From Arthrobacter sp. Soc17.1.1.1 (lineage in GTDB: Bacteria > Actinomycetota > Actinomycetes > Actinomycetales > Micrococcaceae), in assembly GCF_036867195.1 (NCBI RefSeq), contig NZ_JBAJII010000005.1:1-48026 (forward strand): a stretch of 48,026 bases of DNA, read 5' to 3'. This document shows, piece after piece, positions 16,901 to 24,019 of the stretch. The notes beneath the pieces are model-generated. The model searched no databases and was not told where the DNA came from. It saw nothing but the letters and a program-made list of their open reading frames with translations. Position 1 is the stretch's first letter, and every line of letters starts with the position of its first letter. The translations under genes were made by a program, and so were the position numbers.

Positions 16901-19494
16901 CGTGCCGTCAGGATCTGCTTGTTCGCCTGCACATCCCAACTCGCTCCACTGATCCGGTCGACGCGGGCACGGGGATCACGCAGGATCGTGCGCAGGAACT
17001 CCTCGTGGATGACCGGGGAGATCCACACCGACCCGAGGCGCGCCTCGATTTCGTGGGCGCCCAATGGCAGGGGCAGCACGGACTGCAGGTCTGTGACGTT
17101 CCGCTCGAACGCGGGGTTCTCGTCTACTGCGGCGTGTGCGGCGTCCAGTTTCTCGCGGATGTTGCCGCTGAGGTACTCAGCGCGTGTCTCCAACGCGCCG
17201 TCCTCGCCCGGGACGTCGTACACCAGGTCACCCAACGCCGCGCGCGCTGCATCCCGGTCAATCCCCAGTAGTTCGGCAACCGACGACAGATCCACCTCGC
17301 CCACGGTGTCGAGGGTGACGGCCAGCGCCTCAGCGGGTGTGTCGACGCCGCGGACCGGCTGGCGGGGCTGCACCTGCCGTTCGCGCTGCAGGGCCGCTGG
17401 GGACGCCGTCTGGGTCGCCTCGTCGAAGTTCTCGAGCGCCATCACCAGCGGACCGAACGGGTCATTCCTGAGCATCGCCACGGCGCGCGGCGTGATCCTG
17501 GCCATGATGTCGTCGCCGGCGTCATTGGTCTTGCCCGTGCGACGCTCGGTGAAACGGTTGATCGGCCCGAAGGCGTCGACGTAACCGCTGTACGCGGCCC
17601 GCAACTGGTCGCGTCCGGTCATCAGTTCGGCAGTGTCTTCGACGTTACTCGCCTCGATGGACAGAACAGCCCGGGCAAGGTCACGCAGACCTAGCAAGGA
17701 ACGAAGTTCGCGCTCCTGCGTCTTGGCCACGGCCAATGGCGCCACGGCACCGTCGAGACCTACCTGGGTGAACGTGCCGTCTTCCGCGACGGCGATGTGC
17801 CCGACCTGCAGGCCACTGCCCGCCGGGACAATGGCAACGGACTCGATGACCTGCCCGTCCTGACGCTCCACGGCTCCCCTGCCGGCGTCGACGGCGCTCT
17901 GAGCGATGTTCTGTAGTTGGTTGTGCAGCTGCTCCGGGACGGACCGCAGATCCTCGCTGCGGACGGTGAGCGTTGCGGATCCATACATGCCATGACCCAC
18001 CACGGGTTCACCGAGCACTCGCTGCGGGTTCTCGAGGAAGTAGGCGTTCATGCGTGCGACGTCCTCAGCGAGATCCTGCGCGACGTCGTCGACGCCAGGC
18101 ATGACGCGCGATTCCAGCCACTGCGGATCCAGTGGCTCCTCCCCAGGGAGCCGCTTGCGGAACACCAGAACGTCGGTGAGTGCGTCGGTGCCGGCGGCGC
18201 GTCGGTGGGCGCCGGTCGGCAGCCGGACGGCACCGAGCAGGTCAGCTGTCTCGTAGATCTCTCGGCGGGCTGCAGGGTTCTGCGCGTCCATCGTGAACGC
18301 GGAGGAGATGACACCGACTACCCCACCGGGCCGGGTGAGAGCCAAAGACTTGATGATGAAGTGGTTGTGCATCGAGTGGTTGCCAGTGTTGTGTCGCGGG
18401 TCGTGCAGCCTGGTTTTGGCGAACGGGACGTTGCCGACCGCTGCGTCGAAGTAGCCGGCGGGAAGCCGGGTGTCAGCGAATGATTCGGCGCGAATGTCAG
18501 CGTCCGGGTACAGCGCCTGGGAGATGCCGGCGGTAATCGGATCCAATTCCACGCCTGTCATGGTCGCGGACTCGGGCGCGAGGCCAATGAACGTTCCAGC
18601 GCCGGAACCGGGCTCGAGTACGCGGCCGCCGTCGAAGCCGAGCGTATTCAGGGTCTGCCAGATCTCTGTGGCGAGGGCGGGGTCTGTGTAGTGGGCGTTG
18701 ATGACGGTCCGGTTCGCCGCCCGGTACTCGTCGTCGCTCAGCAGCTCGCGCAGTTCGACGCGGTCAGCCTCGTACTCTGGGCGGCTCTCATCGAATACCT
18801 CTGCCACACCGGTGGCCCCCCAACTCCCCCACCGGGCCAGGACCTCACGCTCTGAGGCTGTCGCACTCCTCTCCTGATCCTGCAGCTGGCGCAGCGTACG
18901 AAGCGCGGCGAGATTCGCCTGGAACCGAGCACGGGCACCTGAGGGCGCGAGGTCGTCCTGCCGTACGGGTAGGAAACGGGTGCCGTCTTCTCCTCGTGCG
19001 GCTACGAGGTCTTGTTGTACTGATCCATCTCCTGCTCCCTGTACAGGTCGATCAGATCCTGCCGCTGCCGGTTGATCGAGCGCTGCAACTCCCAGATCTC
19101 CGTCTGCCGACGATCCTCCTCGTCTTCCTCCGAGTCGTCGCCCTCCGTTTCCGTCACGTCCGGTGTCAGCATCTCCGCGCGGACTATCTCCTCGGCCTGC
19201 ATCCTCGAGGCGTTCAGCCGGCCCACCTTCTGCAGGTACGTCTCGTCCTTCGGGTCCGGACCCGCGATCTGGTACTGCAGCTCCCCCACCTGAAACATCG
19301 CCCTCTCCCCCAACTCCCGGAACCACTCCTCCGGATCCGGGATCAGGGCGTACTGCGCCGGTGCGGTCATCTTCCACGTCTCCTGCGCGAACTTGCCGTA
19401 CTTGTTCATCGAGAACCTCCTCTGGTGGTGCGAAAAGAAATGCATCGAGACTTGCCTGACCATCTATCTGGTTGCGCTTGCGCGATCGCGCCAT
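13906..19494 (-). CDS. Giant N6-adenine methyltransferase / SF2 helicase fusion (DarB-like)
   Basis: An 1862-residue protein. The start ATG 19494 has AGGGAG six bases upstream, and the N-terminus has a QASLDAFLF motif. Residues about 35-165 are a Gly/Asp/Arg low-complexity linker. The conserved part opens with RQDDLAPSGARARF. Methyltransferase motifs: EPGSGAGTF (294-302) and NVPF (355-358), an NPPY variant. Helicase motifs: EVGAGKTG (993-1000), DELH (1158-1161), TGATATP (about 1200) and QRHGRVVRQ (about 1503). A coiled coil lies near the C-terminus. Phage P1 DarB and plasmid relatives share this architecture and protect incoming DNA from host restriction, so an anti-restriction role is likely here. 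A palindromic operator lies at 19541-19559. The linker overlaps another gene (19002-19409). Confidence 0.85.
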   Translation of the reverse strand: MARSRKRNQIDGQASLDAFLFAPPEEVLDEQVRQVRAGDVEDDRTGAVRPDPGSGGVVPGVGGEGDVSGGGAAVPDRGSGPEGRDVPAEGGPAERLEDAGRGDSPRGDADTGRDGNGGRRLGGRRGGSSADGDLGVAALDQPAAAGSDRPVQGAGDGSVQQDLVAARGEDGTRFLPVRQDDLAPSGARARFQANLAALRTLRQLQDQERSATASEREVLARWGSWGATGVAEVFDESRPEYEADRVELRELLSDDEYRAANRTVINAHYTDPALATEIWQTLNTLGFDGGRVLEPGSGAGTFIGLAPESATMTGVELDPITAGISQALYPDADIRAESFADTRLPAGYFDAAVGNVPFAKTRLHDPRHNTGNHSMHNHFIIKSLALTRPGGVVGVISSAFTMDAQNPAARREIYETADLLGAVRLPTGAHRRAAGTDALTDVLVFRKRLPGEEPLDPQWLESRVMPGVDDVAQDLAEDVARMNAYFLENPQRVLGEPVVGHGMYGSATLTVRSEDLRSVPEQLHNQLQNIAQSAVDAGRGAVERQDGQVIESVAIVPAGSGLQVGHIAVAEDGTFTQVGLDGAVAPLAVAKTQERELRSLLGLRDLARAVLSIEASNVEDTAELMTGRDQLRAAYSGYVDAFGPINRFTERRTGKTNDAGDDIMARITPRAVAMLRNDPFGPLVMALENFDEATQTASPAALQRERQVQPRQPVRGVDTPAEALAVTLDTVGEVDLSSVAELLGIDRDAARAALGDLVYDVPGEDGALETRAEYLSGNIREKLDAAHAAVDENPAFERNVTDLQSVLPLPLGAHEIEARLGSVWISPVIHEEFLRTILRDPRARVDRISGASWDVQANKQILTARSDWGTVRMPAGEIFKNVLEQKRVQVTDPDPDHPETRRIVNPTETTAAQEKAQLMQDRFGEWVWEDPERAVALTDEYNRRFNSLVLRDYTVEGDRLTLPGLVKNWNPRPHQRAAVARMISEPSVGLFHEVGAGKTGEMVMGAMELRRLGMARKPAIVVPNHMLDQFAREWLQIYPQAQILAASSADLTGDKRRQFVARAAANDWDAIIMTRTAFERIPLSAESKAAYLTKEGDRKRAELLAAQERAEDGGARLSVKKMESRLQSDEEMVKRLLDHPEDPGITFEQTGIDYLIVDELHDFKNLETTSNIRDAAIDGSKRASDLHAKVEYLRDTHGDRVMTGATATPIANSVTEMYVMQRYLRPDLLEKAGINDFDTWAATFGQVVSEMEMTVAGGDSFKMKERFAKFQNVPELLKMFHTFADVKTAEDLQLPVPLIEEREDGRRLPRMITVEPSIELEAYIADIAERAEKIQARLVPATEDNMLKISSDGRKAALDMRLVDPQLDALIGATKISATADLLTTVYEENKNRIYTDPATGEPHPTPGALQLVFCDLGTPSDKWNVYDQLAQDLMDRGVPADKIRFMHEAKNDAEKGRLFAACRSGDVAVLIGSTQKMGVGTNIQDRAVHLVDLDAPWRPADVSQRHGRVVRQHNQNPEVGISQVVTKGSFDTFMWQTLERKSKFIDQIMRGRLDVREIEDVGDNTLSFAEVKAISSGNPLILEKSKADQELSRLTRLETSFQRNRAALTYRKDSAQKHGESMVAILPALKAAAARTSPEVGGDDFRMTVDGRSYGKRADAVDALRTWADRNASGRPPIHGSRDLGVMASLGGHDIRFVQGEAKMVDLGSSRVELQIDGAPGVAVELKRTDALFPTVGVIQRLENQVKRLPDEVARLEQKIEEARQEYRDAATALRQPFKYAETLDAAKWDVERITRTMNGEENPQPTIDPELLAHRRRMREQFPQQGRNTSAQPPRNPGDQQSPKQPPAPERKDRDDGVER
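19002..19409 (-). CDS. Nested 135-aa acidic protein in alternate frame of the helicase gene
   Basis: A complete gene inside the first part of the 1862-residue ORF, same strand, different frame. ATG 19409 follows AGAGGAGG with 6 bp spacing, a very strong ribosome site. Nearly every codon ends in G or C, as in real genes of this molecule, whereas the other frame reads as a Gly/Asp/Arg linker there. The protein begins MNKYGKFAQETWKMTAP, has PDPEEWFRELGE and YLQKVGRLNASRMQAEEIV, and ends in an acidic then Gln/Arg-rich coiled coil. From memory, similar small proteins neighbour these methyltransferase-helicase genes, which suggests a partner. Function is unknown. Confidence 0.75.
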   Translation of the reverse strand: MNKYGKFAQETWKMTAPAQYALIPDPEEWFRELGERAMFQVGELQYQIAGPDPKDETYLQKVGRLNASRMQAEEIVRAEMLTPDVTETEGDDSEEDEEDRRQTEIWELQRSINRQRQDLIDLYREQEMDQYNKTS

Positions 19495-19540
19495 CGAGGT
19501 CTCCCTGATACCGGTGGAATACTGCTTCCACGGTACACAG

Positions 19541-19559
19541 CACTGAAATAGTTTCAGTG
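19541..19559. promoter_or_regulatory. Palindromic operator, copy 1, methyltransferase-helicase promoter
   Basis: CACTGAAA-TAG-TTTCAGTG, 8-bp arms, 47 bp before the helicase-gene start. On the minus strand a TACCGT -10-like box (19530-19535) follows six bases later, so a bound protein would cover the -35 area. The same palindrome occurs at 43041 and twice at 45770-45801. Confidence 0.75.
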
Positions 19560-19589
19560 TCGTTGGAAGCGCTGGGCATCACTGGTCTT

Positions 19590-20234
19590 CTATTGATCAC
19601 TGGCTTGCCCCTTGTAGCCGGTGCCGGCGAGGCCATCTGTGCGCAGTGCGCGAATGATGGTCGACCGGTGAACCTTGAACTGCCTCGCGATGGCCTCGAC
19701 CGTCAGCTTCTCCTTCTCCCGGAGTCTGCGGGCCTCCACGACGTCGTGAGGCTGCAGGCGTGGCGGTCGACCACCCTTACCCGCGGCGACGGCGAGGCCG
19801 GCCTTCGTCCGCTCCCGGATCAGCTCGCGCTCCATCTCCGCGACGCTGGCGATGATGTTGAACATCAGTCGGCCTGACGGGGTGGTTGTGTCGATGCCCT
19901 CGGACAGGGACCGAAACCTCACACCGCGCTCATGCAGTGAGTCCAGTAGTTCCACGAGCCCTCTGACCGTGCGTCCGAGGCGGTCGAGTTTGGTCACGAC
20001 GAGCGTGTTCCCCGGCTGCAGGGCTCTGAGGCACTGCTCGAGTTCGGGGCGTGCCATCGTCGCGCCGGACTTCCCGTGGTCGGCGTAGACGTCGTAGCAG
20101 CCAGCGTCGACGAGCTGGCGGCGCTGCCCCTCGAGGCTCTGGTCGACCGTCGACACTCGGGCGTAGCCCAGAGAGACGCCTGCAGGCACCAGCCGTGGCT
20201 CGTCAACGCCCTCGAGGCGTTCTGGTCGATCCAT
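19590..20234 (-). CDS. Serine recombinase (resolvase/invertase family)
   Basis: A 214-residue small serine recombinase. ATG 20234 is preferred because GGGAGGG lies just upstream. A GTG at 20249 is inside that box. The catalytic region is GYARVSTVDQSLEGQRRQL with the nucleophile Ser in ARVST, followed by TKLDRLGRTVRGLVELL, SPSGRLMFNI-type residues (TTPSGRLMFNIIASVAEMERELI) and a C-terminal HTH (LTVEAIARQFKVHRSTIIRAL). Probable roles are plasmid multimer resolution or inversion. Its site is probably in the palindrome-rich upstream region, but I cannot identify it with confidence. Confidence 0.9.
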   Translation of the reverse strand: MDRPERLEGVDEPRLVPAGVSLGYARVSTVDQSLEGQRRQLVDAGCYDVYADHGKSGATMARPELEQCLRALQPGNTLVVTKLDRLGRTVRGLVELLDSLHERGVRFRSLSEGIDTTTPSGRLMFNIIASVAEMERELIRERTKAGLAVAAGKGGRPPRLQPHDVVEARRLREKEKLTVEAIARQFKVHRSTIIRALRTDGLAGTGYKGQASDQ

Positions 20235-20249
20235 GTCACCCTCCCCCAC

Positions 20250-20629
20250 TCTCTGAGAAGCAGAACCCGTCTAGACCTGCCCTCTCCTTGCATCACGACC
20301 ATACACGTTTCGCACTTGGTTAGAGATGCACAATACGAGACTCCCCCGTTTTTTTCGATGTTGCAGAACCTACTGGCGCTTAAACGATCGTTTATGCACA
20401 CCCCGAGTCACGGTCAGACACGACAAGTTGTCCGCGACGCATGAGGTTCACCTTGGAAGTGGTGAATGCGACACCAAGCCCGAGAGTCAAACGTCAGGTC
20501 TATAGACCGCCTTGCGCCAACGGCAGGAGCCGCACCAGGGGTTCTCCAGGCTTCGCAGGTGAAGACGAACATCGGAGCCACCTGATCTGGCCGCCCGTAA
20601 GTTCAAGAAACCAACGCAACGAAGTATCG
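20250..20629. other. Non-coding region upstream of resolvase with palindromes
   Basis: No gene supported. It contains a perfect 14-bp palindrome TAAACGATCGTTTA (20381-20394) and GACAAGTTGTC (20422-20432), both candidates for resolvase or repressor binding. A run of eight T lies at about 20349-20355. Confidence 0.4.
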
Positions 20630-20685
20630 ATTCCAAGATTCCAAGATTCCAAGATTCCAAGATTCCAAGATTCCAAGATTCCAAG
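20630..20685 (+). repeat. Seven perfect tandem copies of ATTCCAAG
   Basis: Seven uninterrupted copies of the 8-bp unit, followed by a partial ATT. It is adjacent to an AT-rich inverted repeat. It may be an iteron-like protein-binding array or a slippage-prone microsatellite. Frames through it give a repeating 8-residue peptide with no other support for coding. Confidence 0.9.
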
Positions 20686-20699
20686 ATTGATGATCTTAC

Positions 20700-20721
20700 A
20701 AGTTTTACAAAAGTAAAACTT
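20700..20721. promoter_or_regulatory. AT-rich inverted repeat with third half-site
   Basis: AAGTTTTAC-AAAA-GTAAAACTT, perfect 9-bp arms. A further GTAAAAC half-site follows at about 20731-20737 in TTTTGTAAAACC. It is 14 bp beyond the ATTCCAAG array. The arrangement suggests protein binding in an AT-rich island. Confidence 0.6.
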
Positions 20722-20780
20722 ACAGATTTTGTAAAACCAGCAATCTCAACAGGCCTATATATGGCACCACTTAACCTGAA

Positions 20781-20804
20781 AAGCCCGGGGAATACCCCGG
20801 GCTT
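20781..20804. terminator. Hairpin, terminator-like
   Basis: AAGCCCGGGG-AATA-CCCCGGGCTT, perfect 10-bp arms with a 4-nt loop. On the minus strand it runs into TTTTCAGG. No clear gene ends here. Confidence 0.6.
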
Positions 20805-20861
20805 GACAGTATCAATATGCAAGTGTCATTCTAATTACTACCAACTGCATATGCGTTATAT

Positions 20862-21052
20862 GAATCATTGAGGTGTCCAATACCTCGATGATTCTTTGTG
20901 ACCATCTGACGTTGACCCAAATAAGAAAGAAGGCAGAAGTTCAGATGTACATACTTCTTCAGTATCCGAACAGTCTAAGCCAGTCAGTTGCCGGTTCCAA
21001 CCGGCCTGGAGGTCCAGATGGTTAGGCATCAGTAACATCTAAGCCTTCTTTC
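20862..21052. other. Structured AT-richer non-coding stretch, possible RNA
   Basis: About 190 bp with stacked inverted repeats. A 13-bp stem (20862-20874 / 20882-20894) has one wobble pair. A long-range stem GAAAGAAGGC (20925-20934) pairs with GCCTTCTTTC (21043-21052). Within it lie GAAGT/ACTTC and CCGGTT-CC-AACCGG (about 20991-21004). No gene is supported. The nesting suggests a folded transcript or a protein-binding region, but no known RNA family is recognised. Confidence 0.4.
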
Positions 21053-21078
21053 ATCGCCCAGATGAAAGTAGGTAGCAC

Positions 21079-21285
21079 ATGGAAGCAAGACACAGGCAGG
21101 GCAAGGCAGGAAAAACGCGGGCTGCAGCAGGCACCCGGGCCAGGAAGGTCCGAGTAGGACTTCTTCGAGGTTCGATAGTTCAGGTAGTTGGGCGCGAGAT
21201 ACACGCCCTCATGGTTGGCGACCCGAGCATCGTCGTTAGCCTTTGGGAGAAGATTCGCCCGTTACTGCATGACCATCTCTGTTAG
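21079..21285 (+). CDS. Small basic protein, unknown function
   Basis: A 68-residue ORF with a very basic N-terminus (EARHRQGKAGKTRAAAGTRARK) and a hydrophobic-amphipathic second half (VVGREIHALMVGDPSIVVSLWEKIRPLL). The weak ribosome site is GTAGGT before ATG. Support comes from a 12-bp hairpin (21291-21302 / 21317-21328) right after the stop. The product matches no family I know. Confidence 0.4.
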   Translation: MEARHRQGKAGKTRAAAGTRARKVRVGLLRGSIVQVVGREIHALMVGDPSIVVSLWEKIRPLLHDHLC

Positions 21286-21290
21286 GCGCA

Positions 21291-21328
21291 GGGGTGGTGA
21301 GTTCCGGACATCCGAGACTCACCACCCC
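21291..21328. terminator. Hairpin terminator after small ORF
   Basis: GGGGTGGTGAGT pairs perfectly with ACTCACCACCCC across a 14-nt loop, five bases after the stop at 21285. Confidence 0.6.
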
Positions 21329-21379
21329 CACAACCTCGCGTTCCGCGAACTGATGAGGTTGCCGGATAGGGTCACACGC

Positions 21380-22039
21380 ATGACCAGGAAGATGAAGGAT
21401 TCCGAGTTCCGTGAGTCGATGAAACTGGGTGTCCACCTGCCCTTCATCACAACCATCAACACCCTCGTCGAGGATCTCTGGGAGGACGAGCCGCCGACGG
21501 GCCGCGGCTGGGTGCCCTACGTCGCGCCGAACCACGGTGGCGCCGAAGCACCCGTGCTGAGCGTGCTCCGCGACCCCGGTCCGATGACGAGTGAGGACAG
21601 GGGCTCGGGCATGCTGAGCGTCGAGAACGATGACGACACAGCGGCCCTGCAATGTGAGCTGCTCGAGAACGCGGGCTTAGCCCCAAAGGACATCACACCG
21701 TGGAACGCCTACCCCTGGTACCGACACGACCAGAGCTCGGGACTCAGCAGCCGCCAGGTCACCGAGGGCATCGAGCCACTCCGTCGGCTGATCGACCTCT
21801 TGCCGGATCTCAAAGTGGTGCTCCTGCAGGGCCGCGAGGCCCAGTTGCTCTGGAAGCGATTTAGCAGGAAACACTCTGATACCGCAGGCCGCTACGTAGC
21901 GGTTGAGTCGTACCATCCTGGGCGGACCGCCCTTCGACATCCGGATCCGGAAGTGCGCCATGCGCGCGACGCACGACGCCGCGAGGCATTCCACGAGGTC
22001 GCGGGTGTCCTGTCCGGGAAGGGCTCAACTCGACGTTAA
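21380..22039 (+). CDS. Uracil-DNA glycosylase superfamily-like protein
   Basis: A 219-residue protein. ATG 21380 is preferred: a TAGGGT -10-like box at 21366-21371 would give a leaderless transcript. The open frame extends to 21188, but that part looks non-coding. Family-like features are PVLSVLRDPGPMTSED (residues about 55-72), ITPWNAYPWY, LKVVLLQGREAQLLWKR and ESYHPGRTALRHPD. The order Gly-x-Pro/Asp loop, NxYPW and HPG matches UDG-superfamily geometry. It may repair or excise modified bases, and a defence role is possible because a second glycosylase-fold protein lies at 28101. Confidence 0.7.
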   Translation: MTRKMKDSEFRESMKLGVHLPFITTINTLVEDLWEDEPPTGRGWVPYVAPNHGGAEAPVLSVLRDPGPMTSEDRGSGMLSVENDDDTAALQCELLENAGLAPKDITPWNAYPWYRHDQSSGLSSRQVTEGIEPLRRLIDLLPDLKVVLLQGREAQLLWKRFSRKHSDTAGRYVAVESYHPGRTALRHPDPEVRHARDARRREAFHEVAGVLSGKGSTRR

Positions 22040-22070
22040 AATCGGCGAAATCACACCACCTAGGGGCGTC

Positions 22071-22535
22071 TTGAAAAAATTTGCTGTTGTGCTGCTCGCT
22101 AGCCTGCTGCTCACTGGGTGCAGCCAGGGCAGCACGGAGCCCTCTGTGGACCCAGCTGAGTCCACAACGTCTTCCGCCGCATCCAGTTCGCCCAGCGCGG
22201 TATCCAGACCTACCGTGAGCTCATCTCCAAAACCGACCTCCTACTTGGACACCGTGAAGGACCCATACCGGGGACTAGACCCCGATGTCGGTGAGGCGTT
22301 CCTCGACCTCGCTGTAGAGAAAGAGCCGGATCTTGGATACCGAGACATCGGCACGATGGTCGACATGGCACTCGATATCTGCGCCATCTACGGCCGCGGA
22401 GGTATGCGAAAGGAAGTCCTAGAGCGAATTAGTCCCAAGCCCGGAACCTCGTTCAACATCGTGGAGGGCCTAACGATCGAAGCCGTCGGCGTTGTGACGT
22501 TTTGCCCGGAGTACACGGCACAAAGCCGAAGCTAA
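22071..22535 (+). CDS. DUF732-like lipoprotein
   Basis: A 154-residue secreted lipoprotein starting at TTG 22071 behind AGGGG. It has the signal peptide KKFAVVLLASLLL with lipobox LTGC, and then a Ser/Pro/Thr spacer (residues 22-55). The C-terminal domain has a YLDTVKDPY opening and ends in VVTFCPEY, with a paired Cys in LDICAIYG. This is the DUF732 pattern common in mycobacterial and corynebacterial envelope proteins. It sits 31 bp after the UDG-like gene, so possibly cotranscribed. Function is unknown. Confidence 0.75.
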   Translation: MKKFAVVLLASLLLTGCSQGSTEPSVDPAESTTSSAASSSPSAVSRPTVSSSPKPTSYLDTVKDPYRGLDPDVGEAFLDLAVEKEPDLGYRDIGTMVDMALDICAIYGRGGMRKEVLERISPKPGTSFNIVEGLTIEAVGVVTFCPEYTAQSRS

Positions 22536-22539
22536 CCGC

Positions 22540-22704
22540 ATGCTTAACGTCGGTCTTGGTGATCTGCCTCTCAGGGACCTCCTCGCGCTACGGGTGGCCA
22601 TCGACACCGAGATCTCTGGCTGTGTCAACCTTTTTTGGCCCCGGGAGGACGGCTACATATGGCCCCATCAGGAGCCGCGTTTTCCTGTGTGTTGTCCCGG
22701 TTGA
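22540..22704 (+). CDS. Possible 54-aa ORF or gene remnant
   Basis: Starts four bases after the lipoprotein stop. The first part (GLGDLPLRDLLALRVAIDTE) looks helical and protein-like. The rest is irregular and Trp/Pro/Cys-rich. There is no clear ribosome site. It may be a truncated gene at the junction with the Lrp/LysE/RraA module. Confidence 0.25.
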   Translation: MLNVGLGDLPLRDLLALRVAIDTEISGCVNLFWPREDGYIWPHQEPRFPVCCPG

Positions 22705-22738
22705 TGACTAGTGCAGGAGACCGGCTGTGCGGGTTCGT

Positions 22739-23191
22739 TTAGAGGGGTAGTGGTCGGTCTTCTATGACGTTCTTCATGACCAGGGTGGAGCTCAGTCGTT
22801 GGACGCCAGGGAGAGCGGAGAGTTGCTCGTCGTAGAGGCGTTGGAACTCGCGAATGTCGTGGGCCACGACCTGTAGGAGGTAGTCGGGGTCGCCGAAGAG
22901 ACGTTGGACGCGGAGGGCGTTGGGAATACCGGTGATGGCGTCTTCAAAGGCTGCAATCGTGGTGTGGTCTCCGTCGCGCATGGTGACGAACACGAGGGCT
23001 TCGAAGGTCAGTCCCAATGCTTCAGCGTCCACGTGCGCCCGGTAACCGCTGATGGCTCCTGACTGTTCCAGAGCCCGCAGTCGGCGGTGGCACGGCGACA
23101 GGCTCAACCCCACCCGCTCGGCCAGATCGGTCAGCGAAAGTCTGCCGTCGAGCTGCAGCTCAGCAAGAATACTCTTATCCGTCCCGTCCAT
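22739..23191 (-). CDS. Lrp/AsnC-family transcriptional regulator
   Basis: A 150-residue protein. The N-terminal HTH (DKSILAELQLDGRLSLTDLAERVGLSLSPCHRRLRALE) is followed by the RAM ligand domain (LVFVTMRDGD, VQRLFGDPDYLLQVV, YDEQLSALPGVQRL). GGGAGAA precedes the ATG. It is divergent from the LysE-type exporter, the classic arrangement in which an Lrp-like protein senses an amino acid and activates its export. It is likely the local activator acting at the 23192-23312 spacer. Confidence 0.92.
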   Translation of the reverse strand: MDGTDKSILAELQLDGRLSLTDLAERVGLSLSPCHRRLRALEQSGAISGYRAHVDAEALGLTFEALVFVTMRDGDHTTIAAFEDAITGIPNALRVQRLFGDPDYLLQVVAHDIREFQRLYDEQLSALPGVQRLSSTLVMKNVIEDRPLPL

Positions 23192-23312
23192 GAAGAAGAT
23201 TCTCCCTCACCGTCCCGAATGGGACAAAGAAGTTGGAAGCACATTTGGGGCGAACTTCCCTAGGCTCTTCTGAGGTCCAGACGCTTGGGCCGTCACTGGG
23301 AGAGGGAGAGCT
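23192..23312. promoter_or_regulatory. Lrp/LysE divergent promoter region
   Basis: 121-bp spacer. GAAGTT (23229-23234) and AACTTC (23253-23258) form an inverted pair 24 bp apart, a candidate Lrp-type operator. GAGGGAGAG is the exporter ribosome site. Confidence 0.45.
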
Positions 23313-23930
23313 ATGCCGTTAGGGACAGTGGCCGCGTTCTGGGCGGTGTCGTTTCTGTTTGTGCTCACACCGGGGGCGGACTGGGCTTACGCGATTTCCG
23401 CGGGCCTGCGCCATCGGACGGTGGTCCCGGCCGTGGCGGGCTTGTTGGCCGGACACCTGGCGGCCACGGTCGTGGTCGCGGCCGGGGTGGGCGCCCTCGT
23501 TGCCGGGTCGCCGGTCGTACTGACAGTGCTGACCGTGGTGGGATGCGCGTACCTGGTCTGGTTGGGAGTGGGGATGCTCAGGAGCCCTTCAGTCCCGCAC
23601 GCCGGTGACGTGCATATGGGCGGTAGCTGGGGACGGCAGGCTCTCAAGGGCGCCGGGATCAGCGGTTTGAACCCGAAGGTCTTCCTTCTCTTTCTGGCAC
23701 TGCTGCCACAATTTACTGATCCCCATGGTTCCTGGCCGGTTGCTGGGCAGATCATTGCACTCGGGCTGGTCCATGTGGCCAGTTGCGCTGTCATCTACCT
23801 TGGTGTGGGTTATGGCGCCCGCGCCGTGTTGGGCACCCGCCCCGCGGCTGCCCGGACCGTGACCCGTGTTTCCGGTGCGGCCATGATCCTCATCGGCGTA
23901 TTCCTCCTGCTGGAGCGTCTGATGCATTAG
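23313..23930 (+). CDS. LysE-family amino acid exporter
   Basis: A 205-residue polytopic membrane protein with the LysE/RhtB signature near the N-terminus (SFLFVLTPGADWAYAISAGLRH), about six TMs, and SGLNPKVFLLFLALLPQF in the middle. It exports amino acids or similar metabolites across the cytoplasmic membrane. The substrate is unknown. It is paired with the divergent Lrp-type regulator and followed after 89 bp by an RraA-family gene. Confidence 0.92.
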   Translation: MPLGTVAAFWAVSFLFVLTPGADWAYAISAGLRHRTVVPAVAGLLAGHLAATVVVAAGVGALVAGSPVVLTVLTVVGCAYLVWLGVGMLRSPSVPHAGDVHMGGSWGRQALKGAGISGLNPKVFLLFLALLPQFTDPHGSWPVAGQIIALGLVHVASCAVIYLGVGYGARAVLGTRPAAARTVTRVSGAAMILIGVFLLLERLMH

Positions 23931-24019
23931 AGGACAGGCCAGCCATCGGACGATCCAGATTGCCGTGACCGACGCCAACACCTATCCCAACCACTACCCC
24001 AAGAGGAGAACATTCGCTG

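Noticed and set aside
20630..20685. Short CRISPR array
   Set aside because: Units are contiguous 8-mers without spacers and no cas genes are present.
20441..20716. 91-codon plus-strand ORF ending in the 8-mer array
   Set aside because: Composition outside the array is not protein-like and it has no ribosome site.
20487..20822. Minus-strand ORF encoding a repeating ILESWNLG peptide
   Set aside because: The repeat peptide is only the translation of the 8-bp array. A strong hairpin lies inside the ORF near its start and there is no ribosome site.
20862..21052. tRNA or known riboswitch
   Set aside because: No tRNA arm set or recognised riboswitch core is visible. Only generic stems are seen.
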